42,583 nucleotides of DNA. It comes from Anaerolinea sp. Its GTDB lineage: Bacteria; Chloroflexota; Anaerolineae; Anaerolineales; Villigracilaceae. The DNA is taken from the NCBI GenBank assembly GCA_020047815.1, contig JAIFNG010000114.1, positions 1 to 42,583 of the forward strand, in the 5' to 3' direction. The notes under the pieces were generated by a model that saw nothing but the letters and a program-made list of their open reading frames with translations, was not told where the DNA came from and did not search any database. Below, piece by piece: positions 6,461 to 14,926 of this stretch. Numbering within the stretch: the first letter of the stretch is position 1; every line of letters begins with the position of its first letter. The position numbers and the translations under genes were made by a program.

Positions 6461-7432
6461 ATGAATTTTAAGGAATATGACATCGCAATGGTCATTCCCG
6501 CCTACGGCGTGGAGCGCGATATTCCAGCCGTGCTGGGCGGACTGCCTGACTACATAAAACACATCATCGTCGTCGATGATGCCTCACCCGATTCAAGCGC
6601 CAGGCTGGTGGCTGACGCCGCCAAAAATGACAGGCGCATCACCCTGATCTCGCATACCCAAAATCAGGGCGTGGGCGGGGCGATGGTCAGCGGCTTTCGC
6701 AAGGCGCTCGAACTCGGCGCGCAGGTGGTCATCAAACTCGATGGTGACGGGCAGATGGACCCGGGGCACATCCCCTTGCTGATCAAGCCCCTGATCCAGG
6801 GCAAAGCGGATTATGTCAAAGGCAACCGCTTCCGCGATTTCCAATCCCTGCAGCAAATGCCCTTCATTCGCCGCCTGGGAAACCTCGGGTTGAGCTTTCT
6901 CACCAAAGCCGCGACAGGCTATTGGGGGATCTTCGACCCCACCAACGGCTTCCTTGCCATCCGCGCTGAAGTCCTGGCCCAACTGCCGCTCGACAAACTG
7001 GACCGCCGTTATTTCTTCGAGACATCCATGCTCGCCAGACTGTACCTGCTCGGCGCGCTGGTGATGGATGTCTCCATCCCGGCCCGTTACGGAAATGAAA
7101 CCTCCAGCCTGTCCATCCGGCGCACCTTGATCGAATTCCCATTTAAACTTCTTGTCACCTTCCTTCGGCGCATCCTGCTCAAGTATTATATTTATGATTT
7201 CTCAATGATGTCGCTGTATTTGATGGTGGGCATTCCGCTGTTGTTATTTGGCGGCATATTTGGCGGCATCAAGTGGGTCGAATACGCCAGCCAGCGCATC
7301 CCCGCCCCGACCGGCACGGTCATGCTGCCCACTCTTTCTGTTATTTTGGGAATTCAGATCCTGCTCTCCGCCATTGAAATTGACATGAATTCCGTTCCGC
7401 ACCATGCGCTCTCAGATCCGCTGGAGAGATAA
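6461..7432 (+). CDS. GT2 family glycosyltransferase, DPM1/GtrB-like polyprenyl-phosphate sugar transferase
   Basis: A 323-residue membrane-associated family 2 glycosyltransferase. The GT-A core shows IAMVIPAYGVERDI, VVDDASPDSSARL, the NQGVGGAMVSGFRKAL helix and the metal-binding DGDGQMDP segment, as in dolichyl- or undecaprenyl-phosphate mannosyl/glucosyl transferases. Two hydrophobic segments near residues 245-270 and 290-310 anchor it, as in GtrB-type enzymes. The likely job is to move a sugar from a nucleotide donor to a polyprenyl-phosphate lipid for envelope glycans; the sugar is unknown. The start was placed at MNFKEYD because upstream in-frame codons are non-homologous and run into the divergent gene. 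It is followed by a divergent methylase-like gene with its own promoter. Confidence 0.85.
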   Translation: MNFKEYDIAMVIPAYGVERDIPAVLGGLPDYIKHIIVVDDASPDSSARLVADAAKNDRRITLISHTQNQGVGGAMVSGFRKALELGAQVVIKLDGDGQMDPGHIPLLIKPLIQGKADYVKGNRFRDFQSLQQMPFIRRLGNLGLSFLTKAATGYWGIFDPTNGFLAIRAEVLAQLPLDKLDRRYFFETSMLARLYLLGALVMDVSIPARYGNETSSLSIRRTLIEFPFKLLVTFLRRILLKYYIYDFSMMSLYLMVGIPLLLFGGIFGGIKWVEYASQRIPAPTGTVMLPTLSVILGIQILLSAIEIDMNSVPHHALSDPLER

Positions 7433-7460
7433 ATTCATCATCACTTTTTCCGGGGGGATG

Positions 7461-7466
7461 TATACT
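7461..7466 (+). promoter_or_regulatory. -10 box of the methylase-like gene
   Basis: TATACT ends 9 bases before the ATG at 7476, with no ribosome binding site between them, so the message would be leaderless or have only a few leader bases. The -35 is weak or absent. Confidence 0.5.
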
Positions 7467-7475
7467 TAACACAAG

Positions 7476-9686
7476 ATGGATCACCAACCTTTCATCCCTG
7501 GCTTGAAAGCTGCCGACCCGGGCCCCCTCTCGCGATTTTTACCTGCGCTGGAGGAGGGGGTGATCTCTGCCTGGCTCACACAGCTTGACTCTGCTGGAAG
7601 CTGGCTGCTTGACCCATTCGGATTTTCCCCGCGGCTGGTCCTGGAAGCGGCACGCAGCGGCTATCGCGTACTCGTCACGGCAAACAACCCCGTCACACGT
7701 TTTCTGCTGGAGATGTTTGCCAACCCGCCGGCGCCGTCCGAATTCACAGCCGCCCTGGCGGCATTGGGAGCTGTCAAAAAAGGGGATGAAAGACTCGCGG
7801 GACACCTGCAATCCCTGTACCTGACCTCATGCGAAAAATGCAATCAACAGATCCAGGCCCAATCCTTTTTATGGCGCAAGGGAGAGAACGCGCCATATGC
7901 GCGGATCTATGAATGCCGGCATTGCGGTGACTCAGGGGAACGCGCCGCGACAACCGCGGATATTGAACGCGCAAAAAAGATCGCGGAAACAGACGGTTTG
8001 CATCGGTCACGCGCCTTTGAAAAAGTTATCGCATTAAACGATGATGACCGGTTCTATGCCGAGGAAGCCATTGGGCATTACCTGCCGCGTCCGCTGTACG
8101 TGCTGACCACCATCATCAACCGCCTCGACAGTTTGAATTTATCAACCGAACGAAAACGCGCATTGACCGCGTTGATCCTCCTGGCGTGCGACGCGGGCAA
8201 CACACTCTGGGCACACCCCGCCGAACGTCCACGCCCGAAGCAATTAAGCACACCGGGTCAGTTCCGCGAACAGAATGTGTGGATGATGCTTGAGCATGGA
8301 TCAGCCCTGTGGGCAGAGACCGGCTCACCGGTCGTATGCGAAGTCTGGCGCAAAAAAATCCCCGAGAGCGGCGGCATTCTCATCTACGAAGGACGACTGA
8401 GAGACCTCGCAGACGTGGTAAAAAAGGAAATTCCGATTTCCGCTGTCATTGGCTCGGTGCCGCGCCCCAACCAGGCATTCTGGACTCTCTCGGCATTGTG
8501 GGCGGGGTGGCTGTGGGGCAGGGAAGCGGTCGAACCGTATAAAGTTGCGCTGCGCCGCCGCCGCTACGATTGGGCATGGAACGCAACCGCACTGCACTCT
8601 GCATTTAACCACCTGCGCGAGCTGCTGCCTGAGGGCGTGCCTTTCTTTGCGCTGCTGCCCGAACCTGAGCCAGCCTACCTCACATCCGCTTTTACGGCGG
8701 CAAGTGCGGCAGGGTTTTCAGTGCGCAGTGTGGCACTGCGAACCGAGCATGATCCGGTGCAGGTCGTTTGGGGAAATGATAGTAAACAACCGGCAAAAAG
8801 TTCGGCTGTGGATGTTCTACCAAACGCGATCCAGGACTACCTTGGCACGCGCGGCGAACCTGCCAGTTATCTGCACGTTCATACCGCCGGACTGATCGCC
8901 CTGGCCCAGGCCGGCGCACTTAAAGATCCAGGGAATGAATTTGATGAAGCCCTGAGAAAAACCCATATCCTGTTTGAAACCGGATTAAAGGACAGGGAAA
9001 AATTTGTCCATTACTCAACAGGCGAAGGCGTGGATACAGGTATGTGGGGCGCCGCCATTGCGCCGCAAAGCATGGGGGGCGAATCGCTTTCAGACCGCGT
9101 GGAAATGGCAGTTGTCACTTATTTGCAACAAAAACAAAAAGTGATCTATCTTGAAATAGAAGCCGACCTGTATCCGCGCTTTCCAGGACTGCTGACCCCC
9201 TCCAAAGGTTTGATCTATGCCATTTTGAACTCATACGCAGAAAAAGAAGGGGGCAGCTGGACATTGCGCGCGGAAGACCTTGCCGCTGCGCGGCGGGCGG
9301 ATTTGAATGCGGTATACGAGTTGATCGAAGCGATCGGAAAAAGGCTGGGGTATGCCTCCCGCAGGCAGGATAGACTCGTGCACTGGGAGGAAAACGGCAA
9401 GCCCAGGCGGTCATTCAATGTACTGGCTTCCGCCCTGCTTGGCCGCGCATTGCAGACCTGCGCCGAAAACACCATCCTGGTGATCCCCGGCGGGCGCGCC
9501 GCGCTCGCCGCCTACAAACAGGAACGCGATCCATCGCTTGCGGCGCGATTAAAAAAACACAGGCTTGTAAAATACCGTTTGCTGCGCAGCCTGCTGGACG
9601 TCCCAATTCTGACGCGCGAAACATTTGAAGAGCAGATCGTCAGTGACCCCGTTGAAAAATCCAGCGGGCAGATGATGATGTTCTAA
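7476..9686 (+). CDS. large protein resembling a DNA adenine methylase that has lost its catalytic motif
   Basis: A 736-residue soluble protein. Its order of parts resembles DUF1156/COG1743-type adenine-specific DNA methylases: LLDPFGFSPRLVLEAARSG (44-62) in place of the DPF.G.G SAM motif, NNPV (70-73), a zinc ribbon with Cys119/122/147/150, and HYLPRPLYVLTTIINRL (201-217), like the FYTPRNLYAL segment of those enzymes. The usual catalytic DPPY..N is replaced by GSVPRPNQAFW (326-336), still followed by an LSALWAGWLW helix. The glycines of the SAM loop are also gone. It is therefore probably a non-catalytic relative that may still bind DNA or a nucleotide. The C-terminal ~230 residues are unrecognised. 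The family link is from memory of motif order; function unknown. Confidence 0.6.
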   Translation: MDHQPFIPGLKAADPGPLSRFLPALEEGVISAWLTQLDSAGSWLLDPFGFSPRLVLEAARSGYRVLVTANNPVTRFLLEMFANPPAPSEFTAALAALGAVKKGDERLAGHLQSLYLTSCEKCNQQIQAQSFLWRKGENAPYARIYECRHCGDSGERAATTADIERAKKIAETDGLHRSRAFEKVIALNDDDRFYAEEAIGHYLPRPLYVLTTIINRLDSLNLSTERKRALTALILLACDAGNTLWAHPAERPRPKQLSTPGQFREQNVWMMLEHGSALWAETGSPVVCEVWRKKIPESGGILIYEGRLRDLADVVKKEIPISAVIGSVPRPNQAFWTLSALWAGWLWGREAVEPYKVALRRRRYDWAWNATALHSAFNHLRELLPEGVPFFALLPEPEPAYLTSAFTAASAAGFSVRSVALRTEHDPVQVVWGNDSKQPAKSSAVDVLPNAIQDYLGTRGEPASYLHVHTAGLIALAQAGALKDPGNEFDEALRKTHILFETGLKDREKFVHYSTGEGVDTGMWGAAIAPQSMGGESLSDRVEMAVVTYLQQKQKVIYLEIEADLYPRFPGLLTPSKGLIYAILNSYAEKEGGSWTLRAEDLAAARRADLNAVYELIEAIGKRLGYASRRQDRLVHWEENGKPRRSFNVLASALLGRALQTCAENTILVIPGGRAALAAYKQERDPSLAARLKKHRLVKYRLLRSLLDVPILTRETFEEQIVSDPVEKSSGQMMMF

Positions 9687-9738
9687 TGGGTGAATGGCGC
9701 GATAGCCATTATTTATCTGTCAACATTTACGGAGTTCC

Positions 9739-10773
9739 ATGTTCAAAAAGATAATTCTTTTAAGCGCCTGCCTGCTGGCATCCTGCATTTCGATGGCAGT
9801 TGAGACTGATCCGGCGGTGACTGCTGAGCCCGGCTTTGTGACCTCGACCCTGCCGCCGACAAAACAATCTTTTGTGCCAGTCACCCTGACCCCGTCCCCG
9901 GCAGTCACCCTCGCCCCCACGATCGCGATCACCGCGCCTCCGAACTGCAATGACGGCGCCGTGCTTTTGCGTGATGTGACCATTCAGGATAACACCCAGG
10001 TCAGGGCGAATGAAACATTCACCAAGACCTGGGAATTTCAAAACACCGGCACCTGCCCATGGCTCAACTACTCGCTGATCTTCGCCGCGGGCGACCAGAT
10101 GGGAGCACCACGTTCCGCGCCGATCCCGCTTACTGTTACAAATGAGAAGGTGCAAGTCTCTGTGGACCTGACCGCGCCCGCGTCCAATGGGATGTACACA
10201 GGGTACTTCACCCTGCACAATTCAAGCGATAAGATCGTCCCGATCGGGGTCGAACAAACATTCTGGGTGAAGGTAGTGGTAGGCACCTCGGTCACCCCCG
10301 GCGCCACTTCCGCGGGAACAAACCCCACCCAGGCCGCAAATACCCCCGGCGGGGGTGGAGGCGCGAACTGCAGTTATAGTCAGAATGCCGGTTATGTTAA
10401 CCAGATCGCAGCCCTGATCAATGCAGAACGCGCAAACGCCGGCCTGTCTGCCTTGACGGTCAACACCGAGCTTGCCGCCGCTGCGCAAGGTCATGCCGCA
10501 GACATGGCCTGTAATAACCTCATCAGTCACACGGGCTCAAACGGATCGTCCGCTTATTCGCGCGTGCTGGCTGCGGGGTATTCAGGTTCGTTTTCAGAGG
10601 AAATTATCTACGGGGGAGGCGGCCCGCAGGCGGCGCTGAGCTGGTGGATGAGTGACCAGATCCATCGCGACGCGATCTTAAAACCAGGAACCACTGAATT
10701 CGGCGTTGGGTATGCTTATTATTCCAATGGCGCCTATGGAGATTACATTGCAGTGGATCTGGGGCGGCGGTAA
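9739..10773 (+). CDS. secreted lipoprotein with Nbr1-FW-like Ig domain and CAP (SCP/PR-1) domain
   Basis: A 344-residue exported protein. The signal peptide ends in a lipobox (LLASC, Cys16), so it is probably anchored by lipid to the outer face. A Thr/Pro-rich linker follows (about 25-70). Residues 78-180 match the FW domain first described in Nbr1 (FTKTWEFQNTGTCPW, then LTAPASNGMYTGYFTL), which is common in Chloroflexota. After a second Gly/Thr-rich linker, residues 218-344 form a CAP domain (INAERANAGLSAL, LAAAAQGHAADMA, ISHTGSNG, SWWMSDQIHRDAIL). Its target is unknown; bacterial CAP proteins are linked to wall, lipid or adhesive functions. GGAG lies about 8 bases before the ATG. It ends 10 bases from a convergent DUF1501 gene with no clear terminator between. 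Confidence 0.85.
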   Translation: MFKKIILLSACLLASCISMAVETDPAVTAEPGFVTSTLPPTKQSFVPVTLTPSPAVTLAPTIAITAPPNCNDGAVLLRDVTIQDNTQVRANETFTKTWEFQNTGTCPWLNYSLIFAAGDQMGAPRSAPIPLTVTNEKVQVSVDLTAPASNGMYTGYFTLHNSSDKIVPIGVEQTFWVKVVVGTSVTPGATSAGTNPTQAANTPGGGGGANCSYSQNAGYVNQIAALINAERANAGLSALTVNTELAAAAQGHAADMACNNLISHTGSNGSSAYSRVLAAGYSGSFSEEIIYGGGGPQAALSWWMSDQIHRDAILKPGTTEFGVGYAYYSNGAYGDYIAVDLGRR

Positions 10774-10783
10774 ATTAAACCAA

Positions 10784-11968
10784 TTATCCCAGCACATTCA
10801 ACATCCCCGGTTGATGATCCGGAAACACCTCATGGACTGCGGGGTTGTTCAATCGTTTGGTTAAAATTTCGGAAAGCACATCACGATAATCGGTGGTAAC
10901 TGCAAGATCGCCCGGACCGACCAATTGACCCTCCCTCAATCCGGGCCACTTCCCGTAAACCTTGCCGCCATGCACGCTGCCGCCCAAAAGCATCATCAGG
11001 CTGCCGTGACCGTGGTCTGTGCCGAGGCTGCCATTCTCGGAAGCACGGCGTCCAAACTCGGACATGGTGACAACAGTCAGCTGGCTGATATGGTCGACCA
11101 TATCGGCATGGAAGGCAGCGAGTCCGCCTGCCAGATCCTGCATCAGATTCGGCATCAGTCCGCTGACAGACCCCTGGGCAAAGTGGGTATCCCAGCCGCC
11201 GAGATCGATGGCTGAGACCTCGAGTCCGACATCCGCTTTGATGAGCATGGCGGTTTGCTTGAGGGCGAGCCCAAATTCAGTATCGGGATAAGGGGTGGAT
11301 GGGGAATGGTAATTCAGCGGGTCCAATTTTTGGAGGGCATCCATGATCGACAGGGTATCCTGTCCCAACACATCGTCCTGATAGACGGTGCTCAATGCGG
11401 CGCGCATCTGCCGCAAGGCACGCGGGTCTGCGCCGAGGTGATAGTCTGCAATGGAAAGCAGGGCAGAGGCAGGGACTGATCCGCTTAAACTGCGCTGCGG
11501 ACGAGCCCCCATTCCAACGGCACGCAATGGAGATGAGTTGCCTGTATTCAATGCAGCAAGATGACGTCCGATCCAGCCTGAGGCAGGTCCGCGTTCGTTA
11601 TCCACACCGCGCTCCATGAGTTCCATGGCTTTGAAGTGGCTGCGTGATTCATCGGGCGCGCCGCAGGCATGGATAATGGCGAGTTGTTCAGCTTGCCAGG
11701 CATCGAGCAGGGGCTGCAGGGCGGGATGCAGCCCGAAGAATCCATCAAGGTCAAGCGAACGTTCCTCCTTCCTGGCATGCGAGTCATCAGGACGCGGGAT
11801 GCCAAGCGCCGGACGTAATAGGTAATACGCATCCTCGCCATGCGGCACGACCATGTTGAGCACGTCCGCCGCGCCCCGCAGGAAGATGACCACCAACACA
11901 TCACCGCGCGGGGCGGTATTGACAGGGGCAAAGGACAGGCGCGGCATCCAGGAAGGTAAAGTTGACAA
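10784..11968 (-). CDS. DUF1501 family protein
   Basis: A 394-residue protein of the DUF1501 family, which has the alkaline phosphatase/sulfatase fold. Typical parts are VLVVIFLRGAADVLNMVVP at the start, LDGFFGLHPALQPL, ACGAPDESRSHFKAMELMERG, then DLGGWDTHFAQG, VVTMSEFGRRASENGSLGTDHGHGSLMMLLGG and the C-terminal DYRDVLSEIL. DUF1501 proteins are usually exported and encoded directly after a DUF1800 partner, as here (50 bases apart). No Tat signal is visible at this N-terminus, so export may depend on the partner or on an unrecognised signal. Activity is unknown; the conserved Asp/His residues suggest a metal-dependent hydrolase. Confidence 0.88.
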   Translation of the reverse strand: MSTLPSWMPRLSFAPVNTAPRGDVLVVIFLRGAADVLNMVVPHGEDAYYLLRPALGIPRPDDSHARKEERSLDLDGFFGLHPALQPLLDAWQAEQLAIIHACGAPDESRSHFKAMELMERGVDNERGPASGWIGRHLAALNTGNSSPLRAVGMGARPQRSLSGSVPASALLSIADYHLGADPRALRQMRAALSTVYQDDVLGQDTLSIMDALQKLDPLNYHSPSTPYPDTEFGLALKQTAMLIKADVGLEVSAIDLGGWDTHFAQGSVSGLMPNLMQDLAGGLAAFHADMVDHISQLTVVTMSEFGRRASENGSLGTDHGHGSLMMLLGGSVHGGKVYGKWPGLREGQLVGPGDLAVTTDYRDVLSEILTKRLNNPAVHEVFPDHQPGMLNVLG

Positions 11969-12017
11969 TATGATTGATCTCCAAAATTTTGGCAGTCCAA
12001 TATGCCGGACTGCGGGG

Positions 12018-13499
12018 TTAGCGCCATTGAAAGGCGGGCGAGGCGATCAGGCTGGCAGTGATAATCTGCAAAGCCTCTTCATCTGCGGCACCTGCGGCAT
12101 GGACGGCATCAATCAACCTGTCACGGCGCAGGGCCTCCAAGGGAGCGCCCAACAACAAGGATGCAACCGCATCCACATCGTCCTGTAAAATCCCGGTGGA
12201 GGAGACCTCCAACAAGGCATTGAGGTTGTGTTTTGTGCCTTTGATGTCGTTACGGATCAAATCAAAGGCGAACTGCCAGCGCGGCATGAGACTGCCCTGC
12301 CAGGCAGCACTGTGGTCTGGATAGCCGTCGGGCGTGGTCCAATTAAAATAAAGCTGCCCCATGCGAAGAAGATATTCGTTAAACGCCGCGGCATCCGTTT
12401 CAACATTCAGGATGCGCAGGGATGACAAAATAAAATTTGCGGGGCGTTTGTATTTGGGCTGTGCGAACTTGAGGCCATCAAGCAGGATGACGCGCAGCAC
12501 AGAGCTGATATCGCCCCTGGTGTTGAGAAAAATTTGCGCGGCTTTTTCAATGATCTCACGGGGCGGTTCATCAGCAATGAAACGGCGGGCAAGTTTGGCG
12601 GAAATAAAGTGCGCGGCAGCGGGATGCGCAGCGAGCATTTCAATGACCTGTTCGGCTTCCTGAATGCCGGCGCCTGAGATGGGCACTCCCAAAACTTTTT
12701 TCGGTCCCGGGTCATGCATCTCATCCTTGAAGACAAAATCTCCAAGCCAGAAATGATCCCTGACATTCCAGCCTGTGAGACAACGCGCCAGTTCCATCAC
12801 ATCCTGCTGGGTATAGCCGCCGTCCACGCCGAGGGTGTGAAGTTCCATCAGTTCGCGGGCATAATTCTCATTGGGGTGGCTTTTCTCATTGGCCTGATTG
12901 TCCAGATAGATCATCATGGCGGGCGAATGTGCAGATGCCCAAAGAAGGTCGCGGAAGGAACCCAACGCGTGTTTGCGGATCACTTCGCGGTCATCGACCG
13001 TTTTGAGGTAAAAACCATTTCCCTTATCGATAAAGATGTTGAAATGATCGCTCCAAAACTCAACCATGATCTCATAAAGCTGGCGTTTGCTATAGAGCTG
13101 ACGCATGAGCGCGGCTTGACGCAATTCATTTGGAATGGTTTCGCGGTCATAGCCGTCAAAGAGCTGATTGCTGATGCCTTCCAATTCGTTGGCATCCATC
13201 TGCAGAGTGTTAAAGGGTAAAAGCTGCAGGTCGCAATCAAAGTCATTGATGGATCCAAAGTCAAGCTGCTCCTCGACCCAGGCCTGCAAGCCGATCTCGA
13301 TAAAGCGGGCGCGTTCTCCCACCCGCGGACCAAAGGTCAGGCGGTTCAACGCGCGGAAATCGTTTGCCCCAAGCGCAGTCCACGGGACGATGGAAAGGTC
13401 ACCCGCGAGTCTGCGATAGGCCAGCGCACAGGAGGAAATTGCTGCGCTGGCGGTGACCAGGGCGGTAAGTTTGAGGAAGTCACGTCGGGAAAGAGGCAT
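12018..13499 (-). CDS. DUF1800 family protein with Tat signal
   Basis: A 493-residue protein of the DUF1800 family. The start was placed at MPLSRRDFLKLTAL because this is a twin-arginine (SRRDFLK) signal peptide; its hydrophobic part ends in ISSCAL, so it may be a Tat-exported lipoprotein. Family marks are ALNRLTFGPRVGE, WVEEQLDF, LYSKRQLYEIMVEFWSDHFNIF, the HPNENYARELMELHTLGVDGGYTQQDV segment, ARCLTGW and the LAHPAAAHFISAKLARRFI helix. DUF1800 and DUF1501 proteins form common pairs in environmental bacteria; the function is unknown, probably extracytoplasmic. No strong ribosome binding site is seen. It lies downstream of an ECF sigma/anti-sigma cassette on the same strand. Confidence 0.88.
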   Translation of the reverse strand: MPLSRRDFLKLTALVTASAAISSCALAYRRLAGDLSIVPWTALGANDFRALNRLTFGPRVGERARFIEIGLQAWVEEQLDFGSINDFDCDLQLLPFNTLQMDANELEGISNQLFDGYDRETIPNELRQAALMRQLYSKRQLYEIMVEFWSDHFNIFIDKGNGFYLKTVDDREVIRKHALGSFRDLLWASAHSPAMMIYLDNQANEKSHPNENYARELMELHTLGVDGGYTQQDVMELARCLTGWNVRDHFWLGDFVFKDEMHDPGPKKVLGVPISGAGIQEAEQVIEMLAAHPAAAHFISAKLARRFIADEPPREIIEKAAQIFLNTRGDISSVLRVILLDGLKFAQPKYKRPANFILSSLRILNVETDAAAFNEYLLRMGQLYFNWTTPDGYPDHSAAWQGSLMPRWQFAFDLIRNDIKGTKHNLNALLEVSSTGILQDDVDAVASLLLGAPLEALRRDRLIDAVHAAGAADEEALQIITASLIASPAFQWR

Positions 13500-13575
13500 G
13501 GGCTGAATGAACAATGAGGGAGTGAAGAATGGTAAAAGGGAATTGGGTTGAGAAAGAAGGAAAATTTTCGGGCAA

Positions 13576-14094
13576 TTATGCGTGCACAGGAATGGGATCA
13601 GAACCTTGAACGGTTTTTTCGCGCGGAGCCCAGTTGAGCAGGGCAAAGGCTGTTGCGCCAAAGGCAATGATGAACATGGGGATCCAAACAAAGAGCCAGC
13701 CGATCAGCGGCAGGAATGCGGAAAGTTCGAGAATGACGGAGCCGCGAATGAATCCGCCAAGGGTCGAGAAATTACCCTGACTAGCGAGCCTCGCACCGAG
13801 GTGCGCAGCAATGCCTGCCGAGCCAATGGAGGAGAGGACAAGAAAAAACGCAAGCAAAAGCCAGCCGATAAATTTGGCAGGACCAAATGGAAGGGAAAGC
13901 AGGATGACGACGGGGATGGCTGCGACGATGACGATGGCAATTCCCATCCAGAAGGATTGCATGGGAGTCTGTGCCACCCTGCCCTGTGCGCGGGCAATCA
14001 ACGAAGGGAACAACAGCCACCAGACAGTGAGCAGGGCAGGGAATGCAACCCCGATGACGAGCAGGATAAAGAAGAAAGCGGATATGTCAGCCAT
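13576..14094 (-). CDS. four-helix membrane protein, relative of the next upstream one
   Basis: A 172-residue integral membrane protein with about four hydrophobic segments (near 6-30, 47-69, 74-96 and 120-150). I do not recognise a named family. It has the same length and topology, and a similar order of hydrophobic segments, as the product of 14345-14848, including an N-terminal helix, a basic R...TP-like loop before helix 2 and a GW..W/P motif before the last helix. The two are probably old tandem duplicates. The gene has an AGGACA ribosome binding site and lies within the sigma/anti-sigma run, so it may be a membrane component of an envelope stress response. Confidence 0.7.
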   Translation of the reverse strand: MADISAFFFILLVIGVAFPALLTVWWLLFPSLIARAQGRVAQTPMQSFWMGIAIVIVAAIPVVILLSLPFGPAKFIGWLLLAFFLVLSSIGSAGIAAHLGARLASQGNFSTLGGFIRGSVILELSAFLPLIGWLFVWIPMFIIAFGATAFALLNWAPREKTVQGSDPIPVHA

Positions 14095-14107
14095 TGGAAA
14101 TGTCCTT

Positions 14108-14121
14108 TTGTTTTACAGGTT
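14108..14121 (-). promoter_or_regulatory. 14-bp element shared with the ECF sigma gene promoter
   Basis: On the minus strand this reads AACCTGTAAAACAA, one base different from AACCTGTAATACAA at 15997-16010, just before the sigma factor gene. Both copies lie immediately upstream of a start codon, on the same strand, within the same cassette. This would fit a promoter -10 region read by the ECF sigma factor, but the matching -35 is not obvious here. Confidence 0.4.
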
Positions 14122-14279
14122 ATGCCCAGCACGGTCCCAGATTGCGTCTTTTTGCCCCACGGGAAATGCAATTTGTAACCGGAGGTATTGTATAAGGGAT
14201 ACAGGGAGGGATGAAAAAAAGTTGCAGGCAGAAGAATTGGAAACCGTGAATGGGGATGATGGCTTGCTTAAACGCAGAG

Positions 14280-14318
14280 ACGCGGAGCACACAGAAAAAA
14301 CTCCTGTGTACTCCGCGT
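14280..14318. repeat. 15-bp inverted repeat (REP-like) between the two membrane-protein genes
   Basis: ACGCGGAGCACACAG (14280-14294) pairs with CTGTGTACTCCGCGT (14304-14318) with one mismatch and a 9-base loop. It is preceded by TTAAACGCAGAG, much like TTAAACGCCGAGA just before the hairpin at 40783-40811. The 250-base gap holding it contains no gene that I can see. Confidence 0.55.
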
Positions 14319-14344
14319 CCCGCTGATCAACCTAAAAAGTCACC

Positions 14345-14848
14345 CTACGGCGTGATCACTGGTGTTTCGCGCTGGAACAAGCCCAAAATAAATGCGCCAA
14401 TTCCAACACAGCCGGCATACGGAAATAATAAAAACCAACCGACAACAGGCAGGGCACAGGCAAAGGATAAAACCGCGGCTGCAAAAACGGTCTGCTTCAC
14501 TGCGCTGACTTCGGGGAAGATCCGTTCGCCAAGCAGGCTGACCATGCCCAGCAACCCGAAGCTGAGCATGATGGCAAGGACGGCGGTGATCAGCAGTGCG
14601 GGCAGGGTCAGAATTACCTTGACCACACTGCCCGCGTTTTCAGCCAGTGAGAGCAGGACCAATGCGATCGTCCCAAAGAATGCAAAGTTAACCAGTCCTA
14701 CACCAAAGGAGCGGCCAGGCATGGCTGTGATCATGCGCCGGGTTTTGTCGGCGCGGTTTTTAAACAAGGCACCGATGACAAGAAAATAAGCGGCGAGGGC
14801 AATGGTCACCAGAATGATGATGAAAAATGTCTGCAGGATATCGGTCAT
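14345..14848 (-). CDS. four-helix membrane protein
   Basis: A 167-residue integral membrane protein with about four hydrophobic segments (near 8-28, 50-70, 76-100 and 118-155) and short polar loops (RADKTRRMITAMPGRS after helix 1). No named family is recognised. It is similar in size, topology and loop placement to the product of 13576-14094. It is preceded by a good AAGGAG ribosome binding site and follows the anti-sigma factor gene by 78 bases, so it probably belongs to the same transcription unit. Confidence 0.7.
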   Translation of the reverse strand: MTDILQTFFIIILVTIALAAYFLVIGALFKNRADKTRRMITAMPGRSFGVGLVNFAFFGTIALVLLSLAENAGSVVKVILTLPALLITAVLAIMLSFGLLGMVSLLGERIFPEVSAVKQTVFAAAVLSFACALPVVGWFLLFPYAGCVGIGAFILGLFQRETPVITP

Positions 14849-14900
14849 TTGAAAATACTCCTTGGTTATTTTGGGAAGCCAACGACTTTGCCCACGAAAT

Positions 14901-14917
14901 GCGGGACAATGTCCCGC
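14901..14917. repeat. short perfect palindrome between anti-sigma and membrane-protein genes
   Basis: GCGGGACA (14901-14908) and TGTCCCGC (14910-14917) form an 8-bp perfect inverted repeat with a single base between. The centre is too tight for a good RNA hairpin, so a DNA-binding dimer site is as likely as an RNA structure. Confidence 0.35.
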
Positions 14918-14926
14918 GCTCCAGAG

